Source: Pseudomonadota bacterium (GTDB lineage: Bacteria > Pseudomonadota > Gammaproteobacteria > Burkholderiales > UBA9220). Taken from it: 57,902 bases of DNA. The stretch lies in contig JAJZVC010000015.1 in NCBI GenBank assembly GCA_021845865.1, positions 1 to 57,902 of the forward strand, in the 5' to 3' direction. The notes under the pieces were generated by a model that had not been told where the DNA came from, ran no database searches, and saw only the letters and a list, made by a program, of their open reading frames with translations. Positions 20,055-27,244 of the stretch are shown here, in pieces. The translations under genes and the position numbers were made by a program. The number at the start of each line of letters is the position of its first letter. Within the stretch, counting starts at the first letter, position 1.

Positions 20055-21071
20055 TTATTCCACCCAGCCCGACAAGTGGGTGCGGACGATGCCGGCTAGG
20101 GCGGCAATCCACTCGGGGCGGTCGTTGAGGGCGGGGATGTAATGGAATTCGCCGCCCCCGGCGCCGAGGAAGGTGGCTTGGCCTTCGAGGGCGATTTCTT
20201 CCAGGGTTTCCAGGCAATCGGCGGCGAAGCCGGGGCAGACGACGTCCACCCGCCTCGCCCCCTCGCTTGGCAGGGCAGCCAGAGTCCTGTCGGTGTAGGG
20301 GCGCAGCCATTGCGCCTTGCCGAAGCGGGACTGAAAAGTAATTCGGAAATCCTTTTCTTCCAGGTTCAGGGCTTGAGCCAAGGCACGGCCGGTCAGCAGG
20401 CAGTCGTCGCGGTAGGGATCGCCTTGGTCGATGGCCGCCTGGGGCATGCCGTGGAAGCTCATCAGCAGGACATCGGGGCGGCCATGACGGGCCCAGTGCT
20501 GCTTGATGCCCGCCGCCAGGGCGCCGACATAACCCTCGTGGTCCGGGTAATGGCGCAGGGTGCGGATTTCCGGCACGTTGCGCAGCCTGGTCGCGGCCTG
20601 GAACAATCCATCGAACGCGCTGCCGGTGGTGGCCCCGGAATATTGGGGGTACAAGGGCAGGGCCAGGATGCGGTCACAGCCCTTGGTCTTGAGACGTTCC
20701 AGGGCGTCGGCGATGGAGGGGGAGCCGTAGCGCATGGCGAAGTCCACTTCCGCCTGCATTCCCTTTTCGCCCAGGTGGCCCCGCAGAAGCTTGGCCTGTT
20801 TCGCGGTATGGGCCAGCAATGGCGACCCCTCGGGGGTCCAGACGGCGGCGTATTTGGCGGCGGACTTGGCCGGGCGGGTGTTGAGGATGATGCCATGGAG
20901 GATCGGCCACCACAGCAGGCGGGGCAGCTCCACCACCCGGGGATCGGAGAGGAATTCCCGCAGGTAACGCTTGAGAGCCGGTTTGGTGGGGGCGTCGGGC
21001 GTGCCGAGATTGAGCAGCAGGATGCCGACGCGGGCCGGACTGCTGGCGGGAGGTTCCGGCAGATAGCGCAT
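20055..21071 (-). CDS. hemH: ferrochelatase
   Basis: Ferrochelatase (338 residues) inserts iron into protoporphyrin IX, the last step of heme synthesis. The N-terminus [28 protein letters not shown] is diagnostic, and the active-site segment [19 protein letters not shown] holds the catalytic histidine; the second signature [17 protein letters not shown] is present. Its ATG overlaps the hrcA stop (TGATG on the minus strand), so the two are coupled. No iron-sulfur cysteines are seen. Confidence 0.96.
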   Translation of the reverse strand: MRYLPEPPASSPARVGILLLNLGTPDAPTKPALKRYLREFLSDPRVVELPRLLWWPILHGIILNTRPAKSAAKYAAVWTPEGSPLLAHTAKQAKLLRGHLGEKGMQAEVDFAMRYGSPSIADALERLKTKGCDRILALPLYPQYSGATTGSAFDGLFQAATRLRNVPEIRTLRHYPDHEGYVGALAAGIKQHWARHGRPDVLLMSFHGMPQAAIDQGDPYRDDCLLTGRALAQALNLEEKDFRITFQSRFGKAQWLRPYTDRTLAALPSEGARRVDVVCPGFAADCLETLEEIALEGQATFLGAGGGEFHYIPALNDRPEWIAALAGIVRTHLSGWVE

Positions 21072-22087
21072 CAGTGGTAGGAGAGGGCGCTGGAGAGCAG
21101 CTTGGCGGTGATGTCCACGATGGGAATCACCCGCTCGTAGGCCATCCGTGTCGGGCCGATGACGCCCACCGTGCCGACCACTTGGCCATCCACTTCATAG
21201 GGGGCGGTGACCATGCTGCACTCGTCCAGGGGCAGGTAGCCGGACTCGCCGCCGATGAATATCTGCACCCCCTGGGCCTGCTGGCTGACGTCGAGAAGCT
21301 GCAGCAGGGTGGTTTTCTGTTCCAGGACGTCGAACAGCTTGCGCACGTTGGCGAGGTTGAAAGCGATATCGTCGGCGTGGAGAAGATTGCGTTCGCCGGA
21401 GAGGACGTAGGCTTCCCGGTTCTTGTTCAGCACCTCGTCGCTGGCCTCCAGGGCCTTGGCCATGAGGGCGGTCATGTCGTGGTGCAGTTTCTTCAACTCT
21501 TCCTGGAGGCGGGCGCGCGCTTCCTCGAAGGTCCGGTTGGCGTAATGCTGGTTGAAATAATTCGCGGCCTGGACCAGTTCGGATTCGCTGTAGCTTTTCT
21601 CGGTGACGATGATGCGGTTCTGCACGTCGCCGTCGGCGGTGACGATGATCAGCAGGGTGCGCTTGTCCGACAGGCGCACGAATTCCAGCTGGCGGAAGGC
21701 CGGACTGCGGCGGGGCGTCATCACCACGCCGGCGAACTGGGTCAGGTCCGAAAGGAGCTGGGAGGCGGAGGCGATGACCCGGTTGGGATTGTCCGGGTGC
21801 AATTGGTCCTGCAGTTGGCGGATTTCCACCTGTTCCAGGGGCTTCACCATGAGCAGGGTGTCGACGAAGAAGCGGTAACCCCGCGGAGTGGGCACTCGCC
21901 CTGCCGAAGTGTGGGGGCTGGCGACGAAGCCCATGTCCTCCAGGTCCGCCATCACGTTGCGGATGGTGGCCGGCGACAGGTCTAGACCGGAATACTTGGA
22001 CAAGGTGCGCGAGCCCACCGGCTGGCCGTCGCTGATATAGCGTTCCACCAGGGTCTTGAGCAGGATTTGCGCGCGGGGATTGAGCAT
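21071..22087 (-). CDS. hrcA: heat-inducible transcription repressor HrcA
   Basis: HrcA (338 residues) represses chaperonin genes by binding CIRCE. The winged-helix domain (1-105) has [38 protein letters not shown] and [19 protein letters not shown]; the C-terminal part has the IGGES segment and [14 protein letters not shown]. The ATG at 22087 was chosen because a TAGAAT -10 box ends seven bases upstream; an ATG at 22096 overlaps that box. The mRNA would be leaderless. No CIRCE element is seen here, so its targets (probably groESL) are elsewhere. Confidence 0.94.
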   Translation of the reverse strand: MLNPRAQILLKTLVERYISDGQPVGSRTLSKYSGLDLSPATIRNVMADLEDMGFVASPHTSAGRVPTPRGYRFFVDTLLMVKPLEQVEIRQLQDQLHPDNPNRVIASASQLLSDLTQFAGVVMTPRRSPAFRQLEFVRLSDKRTLLIIVTADGDVQNRIIVTEKSYSESELVQAANYFNQHYANRTFEEARARLQEELKKLHHDMTALMAKALEASDEVLNKNREAYVLSGERNLLHADDIAFNLANVRKLFDVLEQKTTLLQLLDVSQQAQGVQIFIGGESGYLPLDECSMVTAPYEVDGQVVGTVGVIGPTRMAYERVIPIVDITAKLLSSALSYH

Positions 22088-22094
22088 GTGGGCC

Positions 22095-22122
22095 ATTCTA
22101 CTATTGGAATCGGGTTTGCAAA
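22095..22122 (-). promoter_or_regulatory. hrcA promoter, leaderless
   Basis: On the minus strand, TTTGCA (22122-22117), 16 bases, then TAGAAT (22100-22095). The predicted start of transcription coincides with the hrcA ATG at 22087. There is no ribosome-binding site. Between this and the nadK promoter lies the palindrome CTCGCGAG at 22135-22142, a possible shared operator. Confidence 0.5.
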
Positions 22123-22160
22123 ACATCTCCCTGTCTCGCGAGGGAAGGTGTTCCATGTTT

Positions 22161-22189
22161 TTGATTACATACGGGCGATATGGTTTAAT
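22161..22189 (+). promoter_or_regulatory. nadK promoter, leaderless
   Basis: TTGATT at 22161-22166 and TTTAAT at 22184-22189 are separated by exactly 17 bases. The expected start of transcription (about 22196) is the nadK ATG itself, so the mRNA should begin at or within a base or two of the start codon. No ribosome site is present. Confidence 0.62.
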
Positions 22190-22195
22190 TCGCCC

Positions 22196-23068
22196 ATGAA
22201 TAACGAATTCCGGACCATTGCGCTGGTCGGCCGCTACAACAGCCCTGAAATCGGGGACTCCCTGTTCCGGCTGGCGGACTTCCTCGAAAAGCGCGGTCTG
22301 GAAGTGATCGTCGAATCGGGCACGGCGACCAACGTCGGCGCCACCGCCTATCCCGTGGCCACCCTGGACGAGATCGGCACCCGCGCCGACCTGGTGGTGG
22401 TGATGGCCGGCGACGGCACGCTGCTCAATATAGCACGCTCCCTGGCGCCCTACGGGGCCTCGCTGGTGGGCATCAACCAGGGGCGGCTGGGCTTTCTCAC
22501 CGATGTGTCGGTGGACACCATGTTCTCCACCATGGAAGAGATTCTGGCCGGGGAGTACACCTTCGAGGACCGCTTTCTTCTCGATACCTCGGTCCGCCGC
22601 CAGGGGCAGGACATCTTCAAGTCCTATGCCTTCAACGACGTGGTGGTGAGCAAGGGGGTCACGGCGCGGATCATCGAGCTGGAAGTCTTCATCGACGGCC
22701 AGTTCGTCTACAGTCAGCGTTCCGACGGCCTTATCGTGGCAACGCCCACCGGCTCCACCGCCTACGCCCTGTCTTCCGGCGGACCGATTCTCCACCCCAC
22801 CCTGGAGGCCTTCGTTCTGGTGCCCATTTGCCCTCATACCCTGAGCAACCGGCCCATCGCCGTCAATTCCGAAAGCACGGTGGAAATCCTACTGCTCCAC
22901 GCCGACGATGCCGTGGTCCACTTCGACGGCCAGCGCCACTTCAGCCTGGACGTGAACGACTGGGTCATCGTGCGCCGGACCAAGAACCACATCAAGCTGC
23001 TGCATCCCCTCGGCCACAGTTACTACGACACCCTGAGGCAGAAACTGCACTGGGGCGAGAAGCTGTAA
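22196..23068 (+). CDS. nadK: NAD kinase
   Basis: NAD kinase (290 residues) phosphorylates NAD+ to NADP+. The GGDGT-type motif appears as [18 protein letters not shown] near residue 70, and the NE/D region and [18 protein letters not shown] near 185 are diagnostic. The ATG at 22196 gives the family start; an open extension to 22067 lies in the promoter region. It is followed by recN after 16 bases. Confidence 0.97.
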   Translation: MNNEFRTIALVGRYNSPEIGDSLFRLADFLEKRGLEVIVESGTATNVGATAYPVATLDEIGTRADLVVVMAGDGTLLNIARSLAPYGASLVGINQGRLGFLTDVSVDTMFSTMEEILAGEYTFEDRFLLDTSVRRQGQDIFKSYAFNDVVVSKGVTARIIELEVFIDGQFVYSQRSDGLIVATPTGSTAYALSSGGPILHPTLEAFVLVPICPHTLSNRPIAVNSESTVEILLLHADDAVVHFDGQRHFSLDVNDWVIVRRTKNHIKLLHPLGHSYYDTLRQKLHWGEKL

Positions 23069-23084
23069 GCGCATACTTACCGAT

Positions 23085-24752
23085 ATGCTCAAATTTCTCA
23101 CTGTCCGCGATTTCGTCATCGTCGACCGCATCGAACTGGAATTCCAGCCGGGGTTTACCGTCCTTACCGGCGAAACGGGGGCCGGCAAGTCCATCCTGTT
23201 GGACGCCCTGGGGCTCCTTCTCGGCGGCCGCGCCGATGCGGGCGTCGTCCGCGCCGGCAAGGACAGGGCCGAGCTGACCGCCGAGTTTGACGCCGCCGCC
23301 GTTCCCGCCCTGACGGAATGGCTAAAGGATAACGGCCTGGAAGGGGACGACGGCATCTGCCTGATTCGTCGCCAGATCGATGCGAGTGGGCGCTCACGGG
23401 CCTTTGTCAACGGCCAGCCGTCCACCCTCCAGCAGCTCAAGGAGGTGGGGGAGATGCTGGTGGACATCCAGGGCCAGCATGCCCACCTTTCCTTGCTCAA
23501 GGCCCAGACCCGGCGGGAGCTGCTGGACGGCTACGCCGGTCAGGCCGCGCTGGCGAGCCAGGTGGCGGCGGCCTGGCGGGAATGGCAGGGGCTGAAGCGC
23601 CAGCGGGAGGACTGGGAGAAGGATTCCGCCGCTTTCGCCGCCGAAGCCGAGCAACTGCAGTGGCAGGTGAAGGAACTGGAGACCCTGGCCTTTAACGCCG
23701 ACGAATGGCAGGAACTCCAGGCCGAACATGCCCGCCTATCCCATGCCGCCAGCCTGCTGGAGGGGGCCCAGTTCGGCGTCGAGCTGCTGGACGAAGGAGA
23801 GATGGCGGTGCTGTCCCAGTTGGGTAGCCTGTCGTCCAGGCTGAACGCTCTGGTGGAGTTCGACGCGTCCCTCAAGGAGGCGCTGGATGCCGTGGATTCC
23901 GCCGAAATCCAGCTGCGCGAGGCGGCCTATTCCCTGCGCCACTATGCCCAACGCCTCGACCTGGACCCCGAACGGCTGGCCGAGTGCGAACAGCGCCTCC
24001 AGGCCGTCCATGCCAGTGCCCGTAAATACCGCGTGATGCCGGAGCAGCTGCCGGAACTTCTCGCCCAGTGGCGAGATCGCCTGCAAAGCATTGGCGGCGG
24101 TGAGGGCGGCGAGGACCTTCGCCGCAAGGAGGATGAGGCGTACAAGGAATACCGCGCCTTGGCCGGCGAGCTGTCCGCGGGGCGCAAGTGCGCGGCGGCG
24201 GAATTATCCGGCAAGGTGACCGAGGTGATGCGGCAGCTGGCCCTTGCCGGCGGCCAGTTCGAGGTCGGCCTGGCGCCGTTGGCCGAGGGGGCCGCCTATG
24301 GACTGGAGCAGGTGGATTTCCTCGTGGCGGGACACGAAGGGGCTCCGCCGCGGCCCCTGGAGAAGGTCGCCTCCGGCGGCGAACTGTCCCGCATCAGCCT
24401 CGCCGTCCAGGTTACCGTCGGTCGGGTGGCGCAGGTGCCCACGCTGGTGTTCGACGAAGTGGACGTGGGCATCGGCGGCGGCGTGGCGGAAATCGTCGGC
24501 AAGCTGCTCAAGGGGCTGGGCGCCGAGCGCCAGGTGCTGTGCATCACCCACCTGCCGCAGGTGGCGGCGTTGGGCGACCGCCACTGGCGGGTCAGCAAGC
24601 TCTCCGCCGAGGGGGGGGTCGTGAGCAGCGTGGCGGTATTGGACGCGGCGCAGCGCGTGGAGGAAATCGCCCGCATGCTGGGAGGGGTGGACATCACCGA
24701 CACCACCCGCGCCCATGCGGAAGAAATGCTGGCCGTGGGGAGGCGCGGATGA
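23085..24752 (+). CDS. recN: DNA repair protein RecN
   Basis: RecN (555 residues) is an SMC-like ATPase of double-strand break repair. The Walker A motif is in TGETGAGKSILLDALGLLLGGRAD (residues 25-50), a coiled-coil middle runs from about 160 to 370, and the ABC signature LSRISLAVQV and Walker B LVFDEVDVGIGGGVAE are near 440-465. It ends in an ATGA overlap with a small membrane-protein gene. No LexA box is evident upstream, and it is probably read from the nadK promoter. Confidence 0.97.
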   Translation: MLKFLTVRDFVIVDRIELEFQPGFTVLTGETGAGKSILLDALGLLLGGRADAGVVRAGKDRAELTAEFDAAAVPALTEWLKDNGLEGDDGICLIRRQIDASGRSRAFVNGQPSTLQQLKEVGEMLVDIQGQHAHLSLLKAQTRRELLDGYAGQAALASQVAAAWREWQGLKRQREDWEKDSAAFAAEAEQLQWQVKELETLAFNADEWQELQAEHARLSHAASLLEGAQFGVELLDEGEMAVLSQLGSLSSRLNALVEFDASLKEALDAVDSAEIQLREAAYSLRHYAQRLDLDPERLAECEQRLQAVHASARKYRVMPEQLPELLAQWRDRLQSIGGGEGGEDLRRKEDEAYKEYRALAGELSAGRKCAAAELSGKVTEVMRQLALAGGQFEVGLAPLAEGAAYGLEQVDFLVAGHEGAPPRPLEKVASGGELSRISLAVQVTVGRVAQVPTLVFDEVDVGIGGGVAEIVGKLLKGLGAERQVLCITHLPQVAALGDRHWRVSKLSAEGGVVSSVAVLDAAQRVEEIARMLGGVDITDTTRAHAEEMLAVGRRG

Positions 24753-24901
24753 GCGACGCCACCTGGCTGCTGCTGATCGGCATCGTGGCCGTCCTGATAT
24801 CCCTGGTGAGCACCATCGTCCGCGGCCTGTCCGCCAAGGCGCCGCCCATTGAAAAGAGGGAAGCCAAGCCGAGGCCCGAGGACGGGGAGGGGGAATGGTG
24901 A
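24749..24901 (+). CDS. small single-span membrane protein (50 aa)
   Basis: A 50-residue frame follows recN with an ATGA overlap. It has a short N-terminus, one hydrophobic segment (residues 5-25, LLLIGIVAVLISLVSTIV) and a charged, proline-rich tail. Coupling to recN and to the next gene, with a seven-base overlap, argues that it is translated. I do not recognise a family. Confidence 0.6.
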   Translation: MSDATWLLLIGIVAVLISLVSTIVRGLSAKAPPIEKREAKPRPEDGEGEW

Positions 24902-25131
24902 GCCGCGGCTACTTCAACGAGGAAGACAATCTCCCGGTGTGCTGGGCGGTGGTTTATGCCCCCAAGCAGAACCGCAAGCGCTTTCCAGAGAACTGCGTCA
25001 AGGTGGTGGGCAGCGCCGAGGAGGCGGTGGCTGCCGCCGACTCCGCCAGCGGCCATCATGCTGCCCGAGTGGCGGGGCCGTCCCGCTCGTCGGAAGGTTT
25101 CCGTCTTTATTATCTGCTGGAGTGGCTTTAG
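24895..25131 (+). CDS. conserved hypothetical protein (78 aa)
   Basis: This 78-residue soluble protein is not recognised. It starts MVSRGYFNEEDNLPVCWAVV, has a central Ala-rich helix with EEAVAAADSASGHHAARV, and ends LYYLLEWL. The ATG at 24895 overlaps the previous gene; a GTG at 24898 is also possible, and a weak GGGGAGGGGGA site fits either. It is the last gene of the nadK-recN group and is followed by a terminator. Confidence 0.65.
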   Translation: MVSRGYFNEEDNLPVCWAVVYAPKQNRKRFPENCVKVVGSAEEAVAAADSASGHHAARVAGPSRSSEGFRLYYLLEWL

Positions 25132-25141
25132 GCCGAGATGT

Positions 25142-25173
25142 AAAAAAGCCAGCCCCTGAGGACTGGCTTTTTT
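25142..25173. terminator. bidirectional terminator between the recN group and tRNA-Asp
   Basis: AAAAAAGCCAG (25142-25152) pairs with CTGGCTTTTTT (25163-25173) around a 10-base loop. It serves the + strand genes and, from the other side, the tRNA gene ending at 25177. Confidence 0.88.
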
Positions 25174-25176
25174 GTT

Positions 25177-25253
25177 TGGCGGAGCGGACGGGACTCGAAC
25201 CCGCGACCCCCGGCGTGACAGGCCGGTATTCTAACCAACTGAACTACCGCTCC
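25177..25253 (-). tRNA. tRNA-Asp (GTC)
   Basis: The minus strand folds as a 77-base tRNA: acceptor GGAGCGG pairing with CCGCTCC, D-arm with TTCAGTTGGTTAGAA, anticodon loop CTGTCAC with anticodon GTC, T-arm GGGTTCGAGTCCC, and an encoded CCA end at 25179-25177. It is the last tRNA of a three-gene cluster and is close to the E. coli Asp tRNA in sequence. Confidence 0.97.
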
Positions 25254-25283
25254 TAAAGGCGCAGTGTTGCTACGACGCTGCAA

Positions 25284-25308
25284 CAAAAATGGCCTGCCGT
25301 AGCAGGCC
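25284..25308 (-). terminator. terminator-like hairpin between tRNA-Glu and tRNA-Asp
   Basis: On the minus strand GGCCTGC (25308-25302) pairs with GCAGGCC (25297-25291), loop TACG, followed by ATTTTTG. It may end part of the Ala-Glu transcripts before tRNA-Asp, or guide processing. Confidence 0.55.
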
Positions 25309-25318
25309 TTTCTTGTAG

Positions 25319-25394
25319 TGGCGTCCCCACGGGGATTCGAACCCCGGTTATCGCCGTGAAAGGGCGGTGTCCTAGGCCTCTAGACGATGGGGAC
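25319..25394 (-). tRNA. tRNA-Glu (TTC)
   Basis: A 76-base tRNA: acceptor GTCCCCA with TGGGGAC, D-loop TCTAGAGGCCTAGGA typical of Glu, anticodon loop CTTTCAC with anticodon TTC, T-arm GGGGTTCGAATCCCC, encoded CCA at 25321-25319. Confidence 0.97.
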
Positions 25395-25402
25395 CTGACC
25401 TT

Positions 25403-25478
<76 letters not shown>

Positions 25479-25489
25479 GAAAGCCGCGC

Positions 25490-25518
25490 ATTATCCGGGT
25501 CGCCGTTTCCCTTGTCAA
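25490..25518 (-). promoter_or_regulatory. tRNA cluster promoter with GC-rich discriminator
   Basis: On the minus strand, perfect TTGACA (25518-25513), exactly 17 bases, then GATAAT (25495-25490), followed by GCGCGGC. The GC-rich discriminator between -10 and start is the signature of stringently controlled (ppGpp-sensitive) stable-RNA promoters. Transcription would start near 25483, five bases before tRNA-Ala. Confidence 0.85.
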
Positions 25519-25578
25519 GGGGTGGCGATGCAACTTTATGAAGATTTTTTCGGATTTCCCTTTAACGGATTGTTTTGA

Positions 25579-25839
25579 CTAGGCTGTTGCCGCCAATGCG
25601 GACGGGGCCGATTGCCACGGTTGCCAACGCTGGCAGCATTCGCTGGGTTGCGTCAGTCCGTCCTTTTCGGCGGCCTTGCAGGCGCCCAGTCCGTCGGTGG
25701 GGCACAGGAACGCTTCCCGGTTGAATATCCGCGTGGCCACCCAAAAGGTGCACGAGCAGCAGGAAGGCGTGCTGGGCTCGACGGAGTAGAAATAGTCGTC
25801 GTCGGGCATGACGAAACGGGAATAGAGATTGCGTCGCAT
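25579..25839 (-). CDS. cysteine-rich small protein (86 aa), coupled to a membrane microprotein
   Basis: This 86-residue frame holds seven cysteines arranged CC-S-C, then C-7-C, then CC, near residues 28-70, along with PSCCSCTFWVATRIFNREAF and DGLTQPSECCQRWQPW. The pattern suggests a metal-binding or disulfide-rich fold. There is no signal peptide. Its ATG overlaps the stop of the upstream 33-residue gene (TGATG), good evidence of translation. I do not recognise the family. Confidence 0.6.
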   Translation of the reverse strand: MRRNLYSRFVMPDDDYFYSVEPSTPSCCSCTFWVATRIFNREAFLCPTDGLGACKAAEKDGLTQPSECCQRWQPWQSAPSALAATA

Positions 25840-25940
25840 CACTCTTCGGATTTGCGGCCGATTTGGTAGAGCAGGAAGGCCGCCAGCATAATTACGTTGG
25901 CGAGAAAGTAGTACATCGGCAGAATCGCGGCGTTGTCCAT
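25839..25940 (-). CDS. membrane microprotein (33 aa)
   Basis: A 33-residue frame with a strong ribosome site (GAGGAG, seven bases before ATG). It has an acidic start MDNAAI, one membrane segment (residues 7-25, LPMYYFLANVIMLAAFLLY), and a positive then acidic tail QIGRKSEE. It is coupled by a TGATG overlap to the cysteine-rich gene. Its size and layout resemble small subunits of membrane complexes, but no partner is visible here. Confidence 0.55.
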   Translation of the reverse strand: MDNAAILPMYYFLANVIMLAAFLLYQIGRKSEE

Positions 25941-26059
25941 GGGGTGGCTCCTCGGTTTGGTATTTTTGCTGATTGGTATCCTAGGGCGATGAATTCGAAA
26001 ATAAAATTGTGGATTGTACGTAAGGGGAAATACGCAATCGGGGTTGAAAGCGAGGCTGG

Positions 26060-26842
26060 GTGGTGGTTTGGAGTTTCAAGGAGTGGCGCCGGAGGCGCGT
26101 GACGGCGGGGCGGGAGTTGCCTCAAGAGGCGTGGCAGGCCTTGGTGTCTGGATTGCCGTTGCTGCGCGGCCTGGACGAAGAGGAACGGTCTCGTTTGCAT
26201 GACTTGGCGCTGCTTTTCCTGGACGAGAAGCAGTTCGTTGCCGCCGGGGAGATGGAACTGGTTCCCGAAATGGCCTTGCTGGTCGCCGTCGAGGCCTGCC
26301 TGCCCATCCTTAATCTCGGATTCTCCTGCTACGACGGCTGGGTGTCGGTCATACTCTATCCCGGCGAGTTCGTGCCCGAGCATGAATACATGGACGAGGC
26401 GGGGGTGGTGCATACGGTGCGGGACATTCGCATCGGCGAATCCTGGGAACGGGGACCGATGGTCCTGTCATGGTCCGACGTGTCGTTGAGCGGCGAGGAA
26501 GATGGAGTAAACGTGGTCATTCACGAGTGCGCCCACAAGCTGGACATGCTCAACGGGGGCGAGGCGAACGGGTTTCCGCCCATGCACGACGGCATGAAGG
26601 CGGAGGAATGGAGCCGGGTTTTCAGCGACAGTTACGGGCGGTTTTGCCATCAGGTGGATGGCGGCGAACAGACCGCCCTCGACCCCTATGCCGCCGACTC
26701 GCCGGGAGAATTCTTCGCCGTGACCAGCGAAGCGTTTTTCGAGACGCCCCAGGTGCTGGCGAGGGATTTTCCCGCCGTTTACCGGCAGCTGGCAAAATTC
26801 TACCGCCAGGACCCGTTGGTCCGTTTTGAGAGGGGACGTTGA
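26060..26842 (+). CDS. mtfA: zinc-dependent peptidase, MtfA family
   Basis: This 260-residue protein matches MtfA, the zinc peptidase that in E. coli binds and inactivates the repressor Mlc and so affects glucose uptake. The catalytic motif is VNVVIHECAHKLDMLNG near residues 148-165 (HExxH with the glycine-flanked third ligand region), and the family segments LVSWSDV-like LSWSDV and DPYAADSPGEFFAVTSEAFFETP follow. The start is GTG at 26060 (or 26063), after AAGCGAGGCTG. Its stop overlaps the next ATG. Confidence 0.92.
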   Translation: MVVWSFKEWRRRRVTAGRELPQEAWQALVSGLPLLRGLDEEERSRLHDLALLFLDEKQFVAAGEMELVPEMALLVAVEACLPILNLGFSCYDGWVSVILYPGEFVPEHEYMDEAGVVHTVRDIRIGESWERGPMVLSWSDVSLSGEEDGVNVVIHECAHKLDMLNGGEANGFPPMHDGMKAEEWSRVFSDSYGRFCHQVDGGEQTALDPYAADSPGEFFAVTSEAFFETPQVLARDFPAVYRQLAKFYRQDPLVRFERGR

Positions 26843-27207
26843 TGGAAGTGGCAGGGCTGGTTTTCCTCGCCGCGGCGGTCGGGTGGTGGGTGATGAGCAT
26901 GCAGGCACGGGAAACAGCCTTGAAAGCGGGAAAGCGCGCCAGCATGGCTGCCGGCGTGCAGTTTCTCGACGATACGCTGGAGTTGCGGCGCGCGCGCTTG
27001 CGCCGCAACGACCTGGGGCGGCTGGCCGTTCTCCGCGAGTACCGCTTCGAGTTCAGCGATACCGGGGATAACCGGCGGGCCGGGTTCGTCACGGTGATGG
27101 GGGGGGCGGACCCGTTCGGTGGAATTGGAGACCGAGGGCGGGGTGACCCTGGAGGCTTAGGCGGGTTGCGGCTCGGGCTTGTGTTTCCCTTGTCGGAGTG
27201 GGGATAA
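26842..27207 (+). CDS. DUF3301 family protein, frameshifted at a G8 run
   Basis: This gene begins with a membrane anchor ([18 protein letters not shown]) and the DUF3301 body: [22 protein letters not shown] and YRFEFSDTG. In the given sequence it runs to 27207 (121 residues), but after the eight-G run at 27099-27106 the residues become low-complexity. If one G is removed, the frame continues [18 protein letters not shown] and stops at 27160, giving about 105 residues, the family's length and C-terminal pattern. So a sequencing error or a true frameshift in the run is likely. It is coupled to mtfA (TGATG). Confidence 0.75.
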   Translation: MEVAGLVFLAAAVGWWVMSMQARETALKAGKRASMAAGVQFLDDTLELRRARLRRNDLGRLAVLREYRFEFSDTGDNRRAGFVTVMGGADPFGGIGDRGRGDPGGLGGLRLGLVFPLSEWG

Positions 27208-27208
27208 T
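27179..27208 (+). promoter_or_regulatory. possible promoter of the chemoreceptor gene
   Basis: TTGTGT at 27179-27184 and GATAAT at 27203-27208 are 18 bases apart, 37 bases ahead of the receptor's ATG. No sigma-28 site is present here. Confidence 0.4.
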
Positions 27209-27244
27209 GGCACGATGCGGTCGGGAATCTGGAAGGGAGTGGAT

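Noticed and set aside
22088-22195. CIRCE element near hrcA
   Set aside because: No TTAGCACTC-N9-GAGTGCTAA match here or ahead of grpE, dnaK or dnaJ; the short CTCGCGAG palindrome does not fit.
25989-26102. 37-residue frame ahead of mtfA
   Set aside because: No good ribosome site, runs into mtfA, and no sign of conservation; too weak to call.
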